From positions 1-64,000 of the forward strand of contig NZ_CP022417.1 in NCBI RefSeq assembly GCF_002222635.1: a stretch of 64,000 nucleotides of DNA. Direction: 5' to 3'. Source of the DNA: Pseudosulfitobacter pseudonitzschiae (GTDB lineage: Bacteria > Pseudomonadota > Alphaproteobacteria > Rhodobacterales > Rhodobacteraceae). Positions 44,586-52,056 of this stretch are shown here, piece after piece. The first letter of the stretch is position 1; every line of letters begins with the position of its first letter. The position numbers were made by a program, and so were the translations under genes. The notes beneath the pieces were generated by a model. The model had not been told where the DNA came from. It made no database searches and saw only the letters and a list, made by a program, of their open reading frames with translations.

Positions 44586-45569
44586 ATGGGTGCACAGACC
44601 ACAAAAAACAACGGCGGGCTGATCGGGCCCGTCGCCGTGCTTGAGCCACTGCCCGCCGACATGCAAGCGATGGTGCGCAGCTATGCTACCGGACTTGATC
44701 TGCGCTTTGCGCCCTCTGCATCAGACGCGGATTTCGCCGCCACCGTGCAAGGTGCGCCCTATATTGTGGCGCGCAGTCTGGGGCTGTCCGCCGCAACATT
44801 GCAACAGGCCGACGCGGTGCGTCTGATCCACCAATGGGGCACCGGAACCGACGGTATTGCAGTAGATGTCGCACGCGCACGCGGTATTCCCGTCGCCCGC
44901 AGTCCGGGGCTGAACGCGCCGACGGTGGCCGATCTGACGCTTGGGCTTATGATCGCCACGCTGCGCCGCATCCCGCAAATTGACCTCGCCACCCGCAATG
45001 GCGCTTGGGCTCCGCCCGCGCTGATCTCGGGCGCGCGTGACCTGAACGGCATGACCGTGGGGCTGATCGGCTTTGGCGCAATCGGACAACAAGTGGCCCG
45101 CCGTCTGCAAGGCTTTGATTGCAACGTCGTCTATTACCAGCGGTCCGGTCCCGTCCAAGGCCGCAGCGAACGTTATGCTACGCTGGACGAGATTTTCAGC
45201 ACCTGCGACCTGATCAGCCTGCACGCGCCGTTGACCGACGGCACACGGAATCTGGTGGGCGCTGCCCAACTTGCGCAAATGAAGGCGGGTTCGTTTCTGG
45301 TCAACACCGCGCGCGGCGGGCTGGTGAACGAGGCCGCACTGACCCGCGCCCTGCAAAACGGCCCCCTTGCCGCAGCAGGTCTGGATGTCTTTGCCCAAGA
45401 GCCGGTGAACCCCGACAACCCCCTGTTACAATTGGACAATGTCGTCGCCCTGCCCCACGTCGGCGGGCGCACCGATGACAATATCGCGAGAATGGTGGCC
45501 CATTGGGCGGCCAATATCCGTGCATTTGACGCAGGCCATCAGATTGATCCCGGCTGTATGGTGACCTAG
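44586..45569 (+). CDS. D-isomer-specific 2-hydroxyacid dehydrogenase
   Basis: 327 residues. NAD-binding GLIGFGAIGQQVARRL is near the middle. The catalytic Arg lies in NTARGGLVNEAAL, with Glu in DVFAQEPVNPDNPL and His in ALPHVGGRTDDN. This is the serine/glycerate/glyoxylate dehydrogenase superfamily. In this operon it may reduce or oxidise a 2-keto or 2-hydroxy acid produced by the aldolase branch, for example a tartronate-, glyoxylate- or hydroxypyruvate-like compound. Its stop shares a CTAG with the convergent NIPSNAP gene. Confidence 0.88.
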   Translation: MGAQTTKNNGGLIGPVAVLEPLPADMQAMVRSYATGLDLRFAPSASDADFAATVQGAPYIVARSLGLSAATLQQADAVRLIHQWGTGTDGIAVDVARARGIPVARSPGLNAPTVADLTLGLMIATLRRIPQIDLATRNGAWAPPALISGARDLNGMTVGLIGFGAIGQQVARRLQGFDCNVVYYQRSGPVQGRSERYATLDEIFSTCDLISLHAPLTDGTRNLVGAAQLAQMKAGSFLVNTARGGLVNEAALTRALQNGPLAAAGLDVFAQEPVNPDNPLLQLDNVVALPHVGGRTDDNIARMVAHWAANIRAFDAGHQIDPGCMVT

Positions 45570-45883
45570 CCTTCTACGAAGGGAGCAGGCGTCAGGATCT
45601 TGTTGATCTGACTAACCAGATAGCCCGCCTCGGCGCTGCGTTTCAGATAGTCCTGCCAATCGGCGTCCGCCGCCAGTTGTTTACGCCGCTCGGCGCGGTC
45701 GGTAGCGTCGTCATAGCGCCAGACATGCACGAAAGAATTTACGTCCCCGGTTTCGACCTGCGCAAACATCACCGGCACCCCCAAAATCCGCCGCTGGGTC
45801 GGATAGCCATAGGTGCCGTAAAGCTCCAGATGCTTTTTGATCATGCCGGGGCGGCAGATATAGGTGCGATGATCGTAAATCAT
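45566..45883 (-). CDS. NIPSNAP-family protein
   Basis: 105 residues, a dimeric alpha-beta barrel small protein starting MIYDHRTYICRPGMIKKHLE, with SFVHVWRYDDATDRAERR and ADADWQDYLKRS, typical for NIPSNAP. These proteins are frequent beside sugar-acid and aromatic catabolic genes, and their biochemical role is unknown. It is the last gene of the leftward operon that includes larE and larB. Confidence 0.85.
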   Translation of the reverse strand: MIYDHRTYICRPGMIKKHLELYGTYGYPTQRRILGVPVMFAQVETGDVNSFVHVWRYDDATDRAERRKQLAADADWQDYLKRSAEAGYLVSQINKILTPAPFVEG

Positions 45884-45892
45884 GGGTGTTCC

Positions 45893-46609
45893 TCAGGTGT
45901 TGCTGCTGTGGTCGGTGACCCGCTGGCGGGCTTGCAGCAGGTGATAGGACATCGACACGCCCGCCGCCTCGCTGTCGCCGGATTTGATTGCTTCCAGAAT
46001 TTGCCGGTGCTCGCGCATCACTGTGTCGATCCGCGCTTGGGATCCTTCGCGCGTCAGCTTTTGGGCCACGTCGATGGCTTGGGTCACCGCGTCACGGGTG
46101 CTGTCCAGCATGATCGTGAACACATGGTTGCCCGATGCCTCTGCGATGGCGCGGTGGAACAAATAGTCGGCCTCGACCGACGGCGTGCGCGCCTGCATCG
46201 ACGCTTCAAGCTCGGCCAACTTGCTTTCGATCCGGGCGATGTCCTTCTGGCTGGCACGCAGGGCGGCCATGCGGGCGGTGGCGTGTTCCACCGTCATCCG
46301 CGCCTCCATTGCGCGCATCAGTCCAGCCACCGATCCGGCATTGGCAAATTCGATCAGTTTTTCGGGCGGACGGCGGCGCACGAACGATCCAACCCCGCGC
46401 CGCGCTTCGACCAACCCGTCCTCTTGCAGTTTGCGCAACGCCTCGCGCACCACGGGGCGCGACACGCCAAAGGCGGTGGCAATCTGGTGTTCAGAAGGCA
46501 GGCGTTCACCCTGTTTTAACGTGTTCGAAACGATCTGCTCCAAAATCTGGCCGTAAAGCTGGTCTGCCAGCGTCTGCCGCTTCTTGATCATCAGCTTCGG
46601 AGTGTCCAT
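45893..46609 (-). CDS. FadR-subfamily GntR regulator
   Basis: 238 residues from ATG at 46609. HTH: LKQGERLPSEHQIATAFGV, then SRPVVREALRKLQEDGLVEARRGVGSFV, the FadR-type wing. The FCD domain has DYLFHRAIAEASGNHVF and MREHRQILEAIKSGDSEAA. It sits between larB (14 bases upstream) and the NIPSNAP gene in the same operon. Its target may be the TAXI-TRAP promoter region or this operon itself. Confidence 0.87.
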   Translation of the reverse strand: MDTPKLMIKKRQTLADQLYGQILEQIVSNTLKQGERLPSEHQIATAFGVSRPVVREALRKLQEDGLVEARRGVGSFVRRRPPEKLIEFANAGSVAGLMRAMEARMTVEHATARMAALRASQKDIARIESKLAELEASMQARTPSVEADYLFHRAIAEASGNHVFTIMLDSTRDAVTQAIDVAQKLTREGSQARIDTVMREHRQILEAIKSGDSEAAGVSMSYHLLQARQRVTDHSSNT

Positions 46610-46623
46610 CCGCTGCCCTCCTA

Positions 46624-47319
46624 TCATCCGGCCACCGCCACGCGGCGCATCATGTTGGCGAAACGCACGGCAGCCGTCGCCGCCCCGTAACCGTTGTCGA
46701 TATTCACCACCGTCACACCTGCGGCGCAACTGGCCAGCATCGCATCCAGCGCCACACGTCCGCCCGTGGCCACCCCGTACCCGACCGAGGTCGGCACACC
46801 GATCACCACACCGGGCACCAGCCCCGCCAGCACCGAGGGCAAGGCCGCATCCATTCCCGCAAAAACAATCACGATGCCCATCTGCCGCAATTGCTCTTCA
46901 CGGGCCAGCAGACGCCACAAACCTGCGACGCCCACATCGGAAATCGCTGTAGCATCCAGACCGCTGTAGGCCAGCACGCGCTTGGCCTCGGACATCGGAC
47001 CAAAATCCGAGGTGCCCGCACTGACCAACGCGATGTGCGGTGTCTGCGCCAGCGCGGGAATGTCGCCCAGAATACCGGTGCGCGACAGGGCGCAATAATC
47101 CAACGACTTGCGCAAATCCTCTGGCAGGCTGGCGTGCTGCGCAGGGTCCAGACGGGTCAGCAACAACCGCCGCCCTTCGGTCACGGCATCACCCAGAATG
47201 GCCGCAACCTGCGCGTCGGTCTTGTGTCCGCACAGCACGGCTTCTTCTATGCCAATCCGGTCCGCGCGCTGGCGGTCGAAAGTCACATGAGGGTCTGCGT
47301 CATTTCCGCTGTCAGACAT
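46624..47319 (-). CDS. larB: LarB: pyridinium-3,5-biscarboxylate synthase for the nickel-pincer cofactor
   Basis: 231 residues from ATG at 47319, slightly shorter than Lactobacillus LarB. The N-terminal part (DRQRADRIGIEEAVLCGHK) is followed by a PurE-like domain: IALVSAGTSDFGPMSEAKRVL, GIVIVFAGMDAALPSVLAGL, VIGVPTSVGYG, and GVTVVNIDNGYGAATAAVRFANMM. LarB carboxylates and hydrolyses nicotinic acid adenine dinucleotide, the first cofactor step. It overlaps larE by eight bases. Together with LarE, LarC and a LarA homologue this completes the known Lar set within 16 kb. Confidence 0.92.
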   Translation of the reverse strand: MSDSGNDADPHVTFDRQRADRIGIEEAVLCGHKTDAQVAAILGDAVTEGRRLLLTRLDPAQHASLPEDLRKSLDYCALSRTGILGDIPALAQTPHIALVSAGTSDFGPMSEAKRVLAYSGLDATAISDVGVAGLWRLLAREEQLRQMGIVIVFAGMDAALPSVLAGLVPGVVIGVPTSVGYGVATGGRVALDAMLASCAAGVTVVNIDNGYGAATAAVRFANMMRRVAVAG

Positions 47320-48097
47320 GAACAAACGTGCTCCCTTGTTGATAGGGCTGCACCGTAACGGGCAGATCGCCCCCGATTGCGGTCTGCGCCATCCGTTGCA
47401 AACCGGCGCGGCGTTCCGCACTCAGAGCGTTAAAAACACCCCCGTCCAGTGCTATCACCCAGCCGCTGTGCATCCGGCGGCAGCGCAGGGTGATATTGCC
47501 CAACGCATCCCGCAACAGGGTCTCCACACGGTCGATCGTTGCCAGTTCGTCCGGCTCCACCCGCAGGCCGGTTTCGATCCGGCTGGCCAGACATGGCGCC
47601 GCGGGCAGTTCGGCCAGTTCCCCCAGACCCAAGATACGCGCCAGCGCCCGCACGTCCGCCTTAGTCATATCCGCATCAACAAACGGGTGCAGCACGTTGT
47701 GTTCATCCGCCGCGATCAAGCCGGGGCGGTAATCGGCAAGGTCATCGGTGTTAGTCCCTGCCGCCACCACATCGCCCATCTGCGACAGGGTACCATACAG
47801 GTTCACCTTGCAGAAATAGCAGCGGTTCACCGGATTGGCGCGATAGGACGGGTCGTCAAACTCACCGGATTTCACCAGTTGCAGGGTCAAACCCCGTTCG
47901 GTTGCAAATTCATGCACCCGCGCCGTCGCTGCGGCGGGCACCGCAGGCGAAACCGCATGGCACAGCGTCACATTGTCCGCCCCGCGCACCAAAGCCGCGG
48001 CCGCCGACAGGGTCAGGCTGTCAATGCCCCCGCTCAACGCAACAGTCAGCGAATCCGGCCTGCTCAGTGCTTGATGCAATGCGGCTGGCAGTGTCAT
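47312..48097 (-). CDS. larE: LarE: ATP-dependent sulfur transferase for the nickel-pincer cofactor
   Basis: 261 residues. PP-loop ATP site SGGIDS at 22-27, NPVNRCYFCK with C93 and C96, and PAAPCLASRIETG with C169. LarE adenylates the LarB product and adds sulfur. The single-cysteine Lactobacillus enzyme sacrifices its cysteine; a three-cysteine class is reported to use an iron-sulfur cluster. C93, C96 and C169 make the latter plausible here, but this is inference. The start overlaps the upstream GntR gene (ATGA), so the two are translationally coupled. Confidence 0.92.
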   Translation of the reverse strand: MTLPAALHQALSRPDSLTVALSGGIDSLTLSAAAALVRGADNVTLCHAVSPAVPAAATARVHEFATERGLTLQLVKSGEFDDPSYRANPVNRCYFCKVNLYGTLSQMGDVVAAGTNTDDLADYRPGLIAADEHNVLHPFVDADMTKADVRALARILGLGELAELPAAPCLASRIETGLRVEPDELATIDRVETLLRDALGNITLRCRRMHSGWVIALDGGVFNALSAERRAGLQRMAQTAIGGDLPVTVQPYQQGSTFVHV

Positions 48098-48846
48098 GCG
48101 CCTGCTGCTTTCACGGGTCGCAGATTACCCAAAAGACGCTGGCTGGACAGTTGCAGATGCAGCCGCATCCGGTCGCGCGCCAGATCGCCGTCGCCAGCGA
48201 CAATGGCTGCGGCAATATCATGATGCTCGGCCACCGCATCGCGGCTGTTGCCACCACGCTCCACCGCCTTCAACCGCCCTGCCAGCATGGTTTCGCGCAG
48301 GCTGGCACCCAAATAGTTAAACAATCCCAGATAGTAGTCATTGCCCGTGGCATCCGAAACCGCCCGATGAAAGCGCAAATCCGCCTCGACCCCTTCGGAC
48401 ACACCCGAGGTGCCAACGCCGCTGCGGTCGAACATGTCGGCGGCCGCCTGAATTTCGGCGCGGTGTGCGTCGCTGGCCCGCGCAGCGGCAAAGGCGGCAG
48501 CTTCGATCTCCAGCCCCATGCGCAATTCCAGTATATGCGACAGCTTACGCAGGCTTTCCACGTCCTGTTTGTCGATGGCAAAACCCATTTGCGGGCGGTC
48601 ACTGGATACAAAAGCCCCGCGCCCCTGCTGGCTGGACAGCATCCCTTCGGCCTTCAAACGCGATACGGCCTCGCGCACCACGGTACGGCTGACGTTCAGA
48701 TCTTGCGCCAATGTGGTTTCCGAGGGCAGCATAGACCCCACGGGCCACGCGCCGTTCACCACGTTGTGGCGCAGCACATCGGTCACCTGGTCGCCCAGCG
48801 TGGCCCCCCGGGCAAGGGGGGCGGACATATCGAATAAATCACTCAT
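48094..48846 (-). CDS. FadR-subfamily GntR regulator heading the larE-larB operon
   Basis: 250 residues. HTH: GSMLPSETTLAQDLNVSR, TVVREAVSRLKAEGMLSSQQGRGAFV. FCD domain: EADLRFHRAVSDATGNDYY and AEHHDIAAAIVAGDGDLARDRM. It is divergent from the TAXI-TRAP operon, with likely operators in the gap (48882-48894 and 48994-49005). The operon order is gntR-larE-larB-gntR-NIPSNAP. This links nickel-pincer cofactor synthesis to the same effector that controls the transporter operon. Confidence 0.88.
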   Translation of the reverse strand: MSDLFDMSAPLARGATLGDQVTDVLRHNVVNGAWPVGSMLPSETTLAQDLNVSRTVVREAVSRLKAEGMLSSQQGRGAFVSSDRPQMGFAIDKQDVESLRKLSHILELRMGLEIEAAAFAAARASDAHRAEIQAAADMFDRSGVGTSGVSEGVEADLRFHRAVSDATGNDYYLGLFNYLGASLRETMLAGRLKAVERGGNSRDAVAEHHDIAAAIVAGDGDLARDRMRLHLQLSSQRLLGNLRPVKAAGA

Positions 48847-48870
48847 CTGGTTGCCCCTTTTACAAGATTG

Positions 48871-48894
48871 ATACAGCTGTATGACAAGTTGTCA
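48871..48894. promoter_or_regulatory. Overlapping palindromes upstream of the larE-operon regulator
   Basis: ATACAGCTGTAT (48871-48882) runs into TGACAAGTTGTCA (48882-48894). The second fits a FadR-like GntR site and recurs with one change at 48994-49005. Both lie in the 266-base divergent gap. Confidence 0.55.
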
Positions 48895-48993
48895 ATATCG
48901 ATGACAACCGCTGAGAACCGGTCATTTTCCCTGCTTTCCCCAGCATTCAACATGACAGCAGAGCCATCTTTCATGGATTTTTGTATTTTTATT

Positions 48994-49005
48994 TGACAAG
49001 TTGAC
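48994..49005. promoter_or_regulatory. Second TGACAAGTTG-type operator near the TAXI-TRAP operon
   Basis: TGACAAGTTGAC matches 11 of 12 positions of 48882-48893 and lies 108 bases before the TAXI binding-protein start. The pair frames the divergent promoters. Confidence 0.5.
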
Positions 49006-49112
49006 CAAAGCGGCACAACCTGCCCAAACGCTGGCACACCCGTGCCACCACAGGAGGATCAAGCCCGCAAACCAGCGGGTCTTGGCTATTTTCGAACTCG
49101 GGAGGGGTTTTC

Positions 49113-50075
49113 ATGTTCTTGTTTTCCAAAGCGGTCCGTCACACTACGGCGGCCACTCTTATCTTCGCCGCCGCAGGCTTTGCCGCGCAGGCCGAAGAAT
49201 TTGTCATGGCCACAGGCCAGCAGGGAGGATCGTGGTATCCCGTTGGCGGCGCGATCAAGGCGATTGTCGAGCGTGAGCACCCCGACATCACCATCACCGT
49301 TACACCCGGCGCCGGTGTGTCCAACGTGGTTGGTGTGGACGCGGGTCGTTTTGCCATCGCATTTGCAAACTCGATCTCGACCGTGGACAGCCTGTCCGGC
49401 AAAGAGCCGTTCCGCAAACCCACCACAAATGTCTGCAACCTTGGCACGCTGTATCCGCAGTATTTCCAGATTGTCGCGCTGGCCGATTCAGGCATCAAAA
49501 CCGTGGCTGACATGAAGGGTAAGGATCTGACCACCCAACAGCTGGGCAACACAGGCGAATTCCTGACACGCGAACTGCTGTCGACCGCCGGTCTGACATA
49601 TGACGATATGGGCAGCGTTGCGCACACATCCTATTCCGACTCCGCCTCGCAGATGAAAGACGGTCACGCCGACTTTTTCACGCTGGGTTCGTCTCTACCG
49701 ACTGGATCGGTGATGGATCTGGCCTCGTCTCGCGAAATTTCGCTGGTTGATGTGGACCCCGAAACATTCAAACACTTCAAAGATCAGAACGCCGCCTTCC
49801 AGCTGCGCGAAGTCAAAGCAGGCGCCTATCCGGGTTTCGATGAAGTCGTGCACGCCATCAGCTACGACACGCATATGGTTGCCCCTTGCGACTATAACGG
49901 CGACACCATCAAGGCCGTGCTTAGCGCGATTGCAGACAACAGCGAAAGCTTTGGCGCAATCAGCAAAACGATGGCAAGCCTGACAATCGAGGAAATGGCG
50001 ACCGACATCGGCGTGCCCTTCCACCCCGCAGCCAAGGAATTCTATGCCGAACGTGGCGTAGCAGGTATGGAATAA
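49113..50075 (+). CDS. TAXI-family TRAP transporter substrate-binding protein
   Basis: 320 residues with a Sec signal peptide (to about AAQA, residue 27). The mature start EEFVMATGQQGGSWYPVGGAIKAIVE is the TAXI signature, followed by TPGAGVSNVVGVDAGRFAIAFANS. It is periplasmic and captures an organic anion for the fused permease encoded next. TAXI systems have known substrates such as glutamate or 2-oxoglutarate in few cases. Here the downstream enzymes handle 2-keto and 2-hydroxy acids, so a carboxylate is likely. A perfect hairpin follows the stop. Confidence 0.93.
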   Translation: MFLFSKAVRHTTAATLIFAAAGFAAQAEEFVMATGQQGGSWYPVGGAIKAIVEREHPDITITVTPGAGVSNVVGVDAGRFAIAFANSISTVDSLSGKEPFRKPTTNVCNLGTLYPQYFQIVALADSGIKTVADMKGKDLTTQQLGNTGEFLTRELLSTAGLTYDDMGSVAHTSYSDSASQMKDGHADFFTLGSSLPTGSVMDLASSREISLVDVDPETFKHFKDQNAAFQLREVKAGAYPGFDEVVHAISYDTHMVAPCDYNGDTIKAVLSAIADNSESFGAISKTMASLTIEEMATDIGVPFHPAAKEFYAERGVAGME

Positions 50076-50096
50076 TCCAGCCCTGGCATTCTGATC

Positions 50097-50124
50097 GGGC
50101 GAGGCCGGTGGCCTCGCCCTTTTT
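50097..50124 (+). terminator. Hairpin plus T-run between TAXI binding protein and permease
   Basis: GGGCGAGGCC/GGCCTCGCCC, a perfect 10-bp stem with loop GGT, followed by TTTTT. A textbook intrinsic terminator within an operon, so probably a partial terminator that raises binding-protein over permease levels. Confidence 0.8.
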
Positions 50125-50160
50125 CGGCTTCAACCTTTACCAACTGCGCGGGGACATCCC

Positions 50161-52035
50161 ATGAGCCTGTCGATTCTCACCGACAAGATGCCTATTTTTG
50201 CCAGGATTTCACGGCTGATGCTGATCGGCATGGCCATGTGGCATCTGTATGTGGCTTTTGCCGGCCCCCCGAACCCTTACATCATGCGCGGCGTCCACGT
50301 GGCGCTGGCGCTGGTGCTGATCTATTTGACAACTGACCGCCGCGGCGTGCGCACAGACACGCCAGGCTGGCTTGACGTGATCCTTGGTGTGGTTGCGATG
50401 GGCACCGCACTCTATCCGTCGTTCAACCTAAATTACATCACCCAGCGGTTCCTCTACGTCGATCCGCTGCTGCCCGTCGACATCGTGGTTGGCATCACGC
50501 TGGTCGTGCTGCTGCTCGAGGCAACCCGCCGGATGCTGGGGCCGATGCTGCCGATCACGGCGATTGCGTTCATGGCCTATGGGCTGCTGTTCACCTCGAC
50601 CCTGCCATCGGTGATCCTTGAGCAGCTGTTCATGACTCCCGAAGGCATTTTTGGCATCCCGATCGCGGTCTCTGCCACCTATATGGTGCTGTTTATCTTG
50701 TTCGGCTCTCTGGTTGAAAAGATGGGCGTGGGGCAGTTGTTCATGGATTTTGCCGTCGCCCTCACAGGCCGTCAGGCCGGTGGACCGGCCAAGGTGGCCT
50801 GTGTGACTTCGGGTCTGTTCGGCTCGGTCTCGGGCTCGGCAGTGGCCAACGTGATGACCACGGGTACATTCTCGATTCCGTTGATGAAACGCATGGGCTT
50901 CAAGCCCGCCTTTGCTGGCGCGGTCGAAGCCGTGGCATCGACCGGCGGGCAGATCATGCCGCCGGTTATGGGCGCTGCAGCCTTTGTGATGGCCGAATAT
51001 CTGGGCGTCGGTTACCTGACGGTTGCCAAGTACGCGCTGGCCCCTGCGGTCCTGTTCTATGTGGCCCTCTTTGCCGCCGTCCACTTCGAAGCAAAACGCA
51101 AAGGCATCGGATCGGTCCCGAAAGAAGACCAGATTCCGATCAAAAAGGTACTAAGCGAACGCGGCCACCTGTTCCTACCGCTGATCGTCATCGTTGGCGT
51201 TCTGGTGATGGGTTATTCGGCACCCTATGCGGCACTTTGCGGGATCATCTCGGTCGTGCCGGTGGCTGCCATGCGCAAATCCACCCGCCACTATGTCACC
51301 ATCGAAAATATTCTGGATGCCCTTGAAAACGGCGCGCGCAACGTGCTGTCGATTGCCGCGGCCTGTGCCTGTGCGGGCATCGTCGTGGGTGTCATCGACA
51401 TCACCGGACTTGGCCTGACCTTCTCGAACTTCGTGATCGAAGCTGCCCAAGACCGTCTGGTGATCGCGCTGCTGTTGTCGATGGTTGCGGGCATCATCCT
51501 TGGTATGGGGATGCCAACCACGCCTGCCTATATCGTTCAGGTTGCCCTGCTGGTACCTGCGCTGGTCAAACTGGGCGTACAAGTCGAAGCAGCACACCTG
51601 TTTGTGTTCTACTTTGCCATCCTGTCGGCCATCACCCCCCCTGTTGCTATGGCAGTCTATGCGGCCAACACCCTGTCTCACGCCAAGATCGTCGAAGCCA
51701 GCTGGGCAGCGGTCAAGCTGGGTGCCACGGGCTTTATCGTGCCGTTCATGTTCGTCTATGAACCTGCGATCCTGATGCAGGGCGACTGGGTGCATATTGC
51801 CATCGTTATCACGCAGGCCACGATTGGCGTCATCTTTCTGGCGGCAGCATTGCAGCGGTACTTCTTCGGGCGGATGGATTTGATCACGTCGGCGGTGCTG
51901 TTTGCTGCATCCTTGTGCCTGATCTATCCAGATTACCGGATCACGCTGGTGGGTCTTGCGATTGCAGGCAGTGTTCTGGCACTGCAAAAGATACGTCACC
52001 GCCATGCGGCGACACCTACACCAGCCAATAACTGA
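50161..52035 (+). CDS. TRAP transporter fused permease (DctQM type, TAXI-associated)
   Basis: 624 residues with many membrane helices. The N-terminal part (to about 140) is the small-subunit region, fused to the large DctM-like subunit. The latter carries SGSAVANVMTTGTFSIPLMKRMGF, EAVASTGGQIMPPVMGAAAFVMAEYLGV and GMGMPTTPAYIVQVALLVPALVKLG. The fusion is the rule for TAXI systems. Secondary, sodium-driven uptake of a carboxylate is expected. The gene is separated from the binding protein by a hairpin and followed by metabolic genes on the same strand. Confidence 0.93.
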   Translation: MSLSILTDKMPIFARISRLMLIGMAMWHLYVAFAGPPNPYIMRGVHVALALVLIYLTTDRRGVRTDTPGWLDVILGVVAMGTALYPSFNLNYITQRFLYVDPLLPVDIVVGITLVVLLLEATRRMLGPMLPITAIAFMAYGLLFTSTLPSVILEQLFMTPEGIFGIPIAVSATYMVLFILFGSLVEKMGVGQLFMDFAVALTGRQAGGPAKVACVTSGLFGSVSGSAVANVMTTGTFSIPLMKRMGFKPAFAGAVEAVASTGGQIMPPVMGAAAFVMAEYLGVGYLTVAKYALAPAVLFYVALFAAVHFEAKRKGIGSVPKEDQIPIKKVLSERGHLFLPLIVIVGVLVMGYSAPYAALCGIISVVPVAAMRKSTRHYVTIENILDALENGARNVLSIAAACACAGIVVGVIDITGLGLTFSNFVIEAAQDRLVIALLLSMVAGIILGMGMPTTPAYIVQVALLVPALVKLGVQVEAAHLFVFYFAILSAITPPVAMAVYAANTLSHAKIVEASWAAVKLGATGFIVPFMFVYEPAILMQGDWVHIAIVITQATIGVIFLAAALQRYFFGRMDLITSAVLFAASLCLIYPDYRITLVGLAIAGSVLALQKIRHRHAATPTPANN

Positions 52036-52056
52036 ACCGAACGGAGCGTATTCCAC

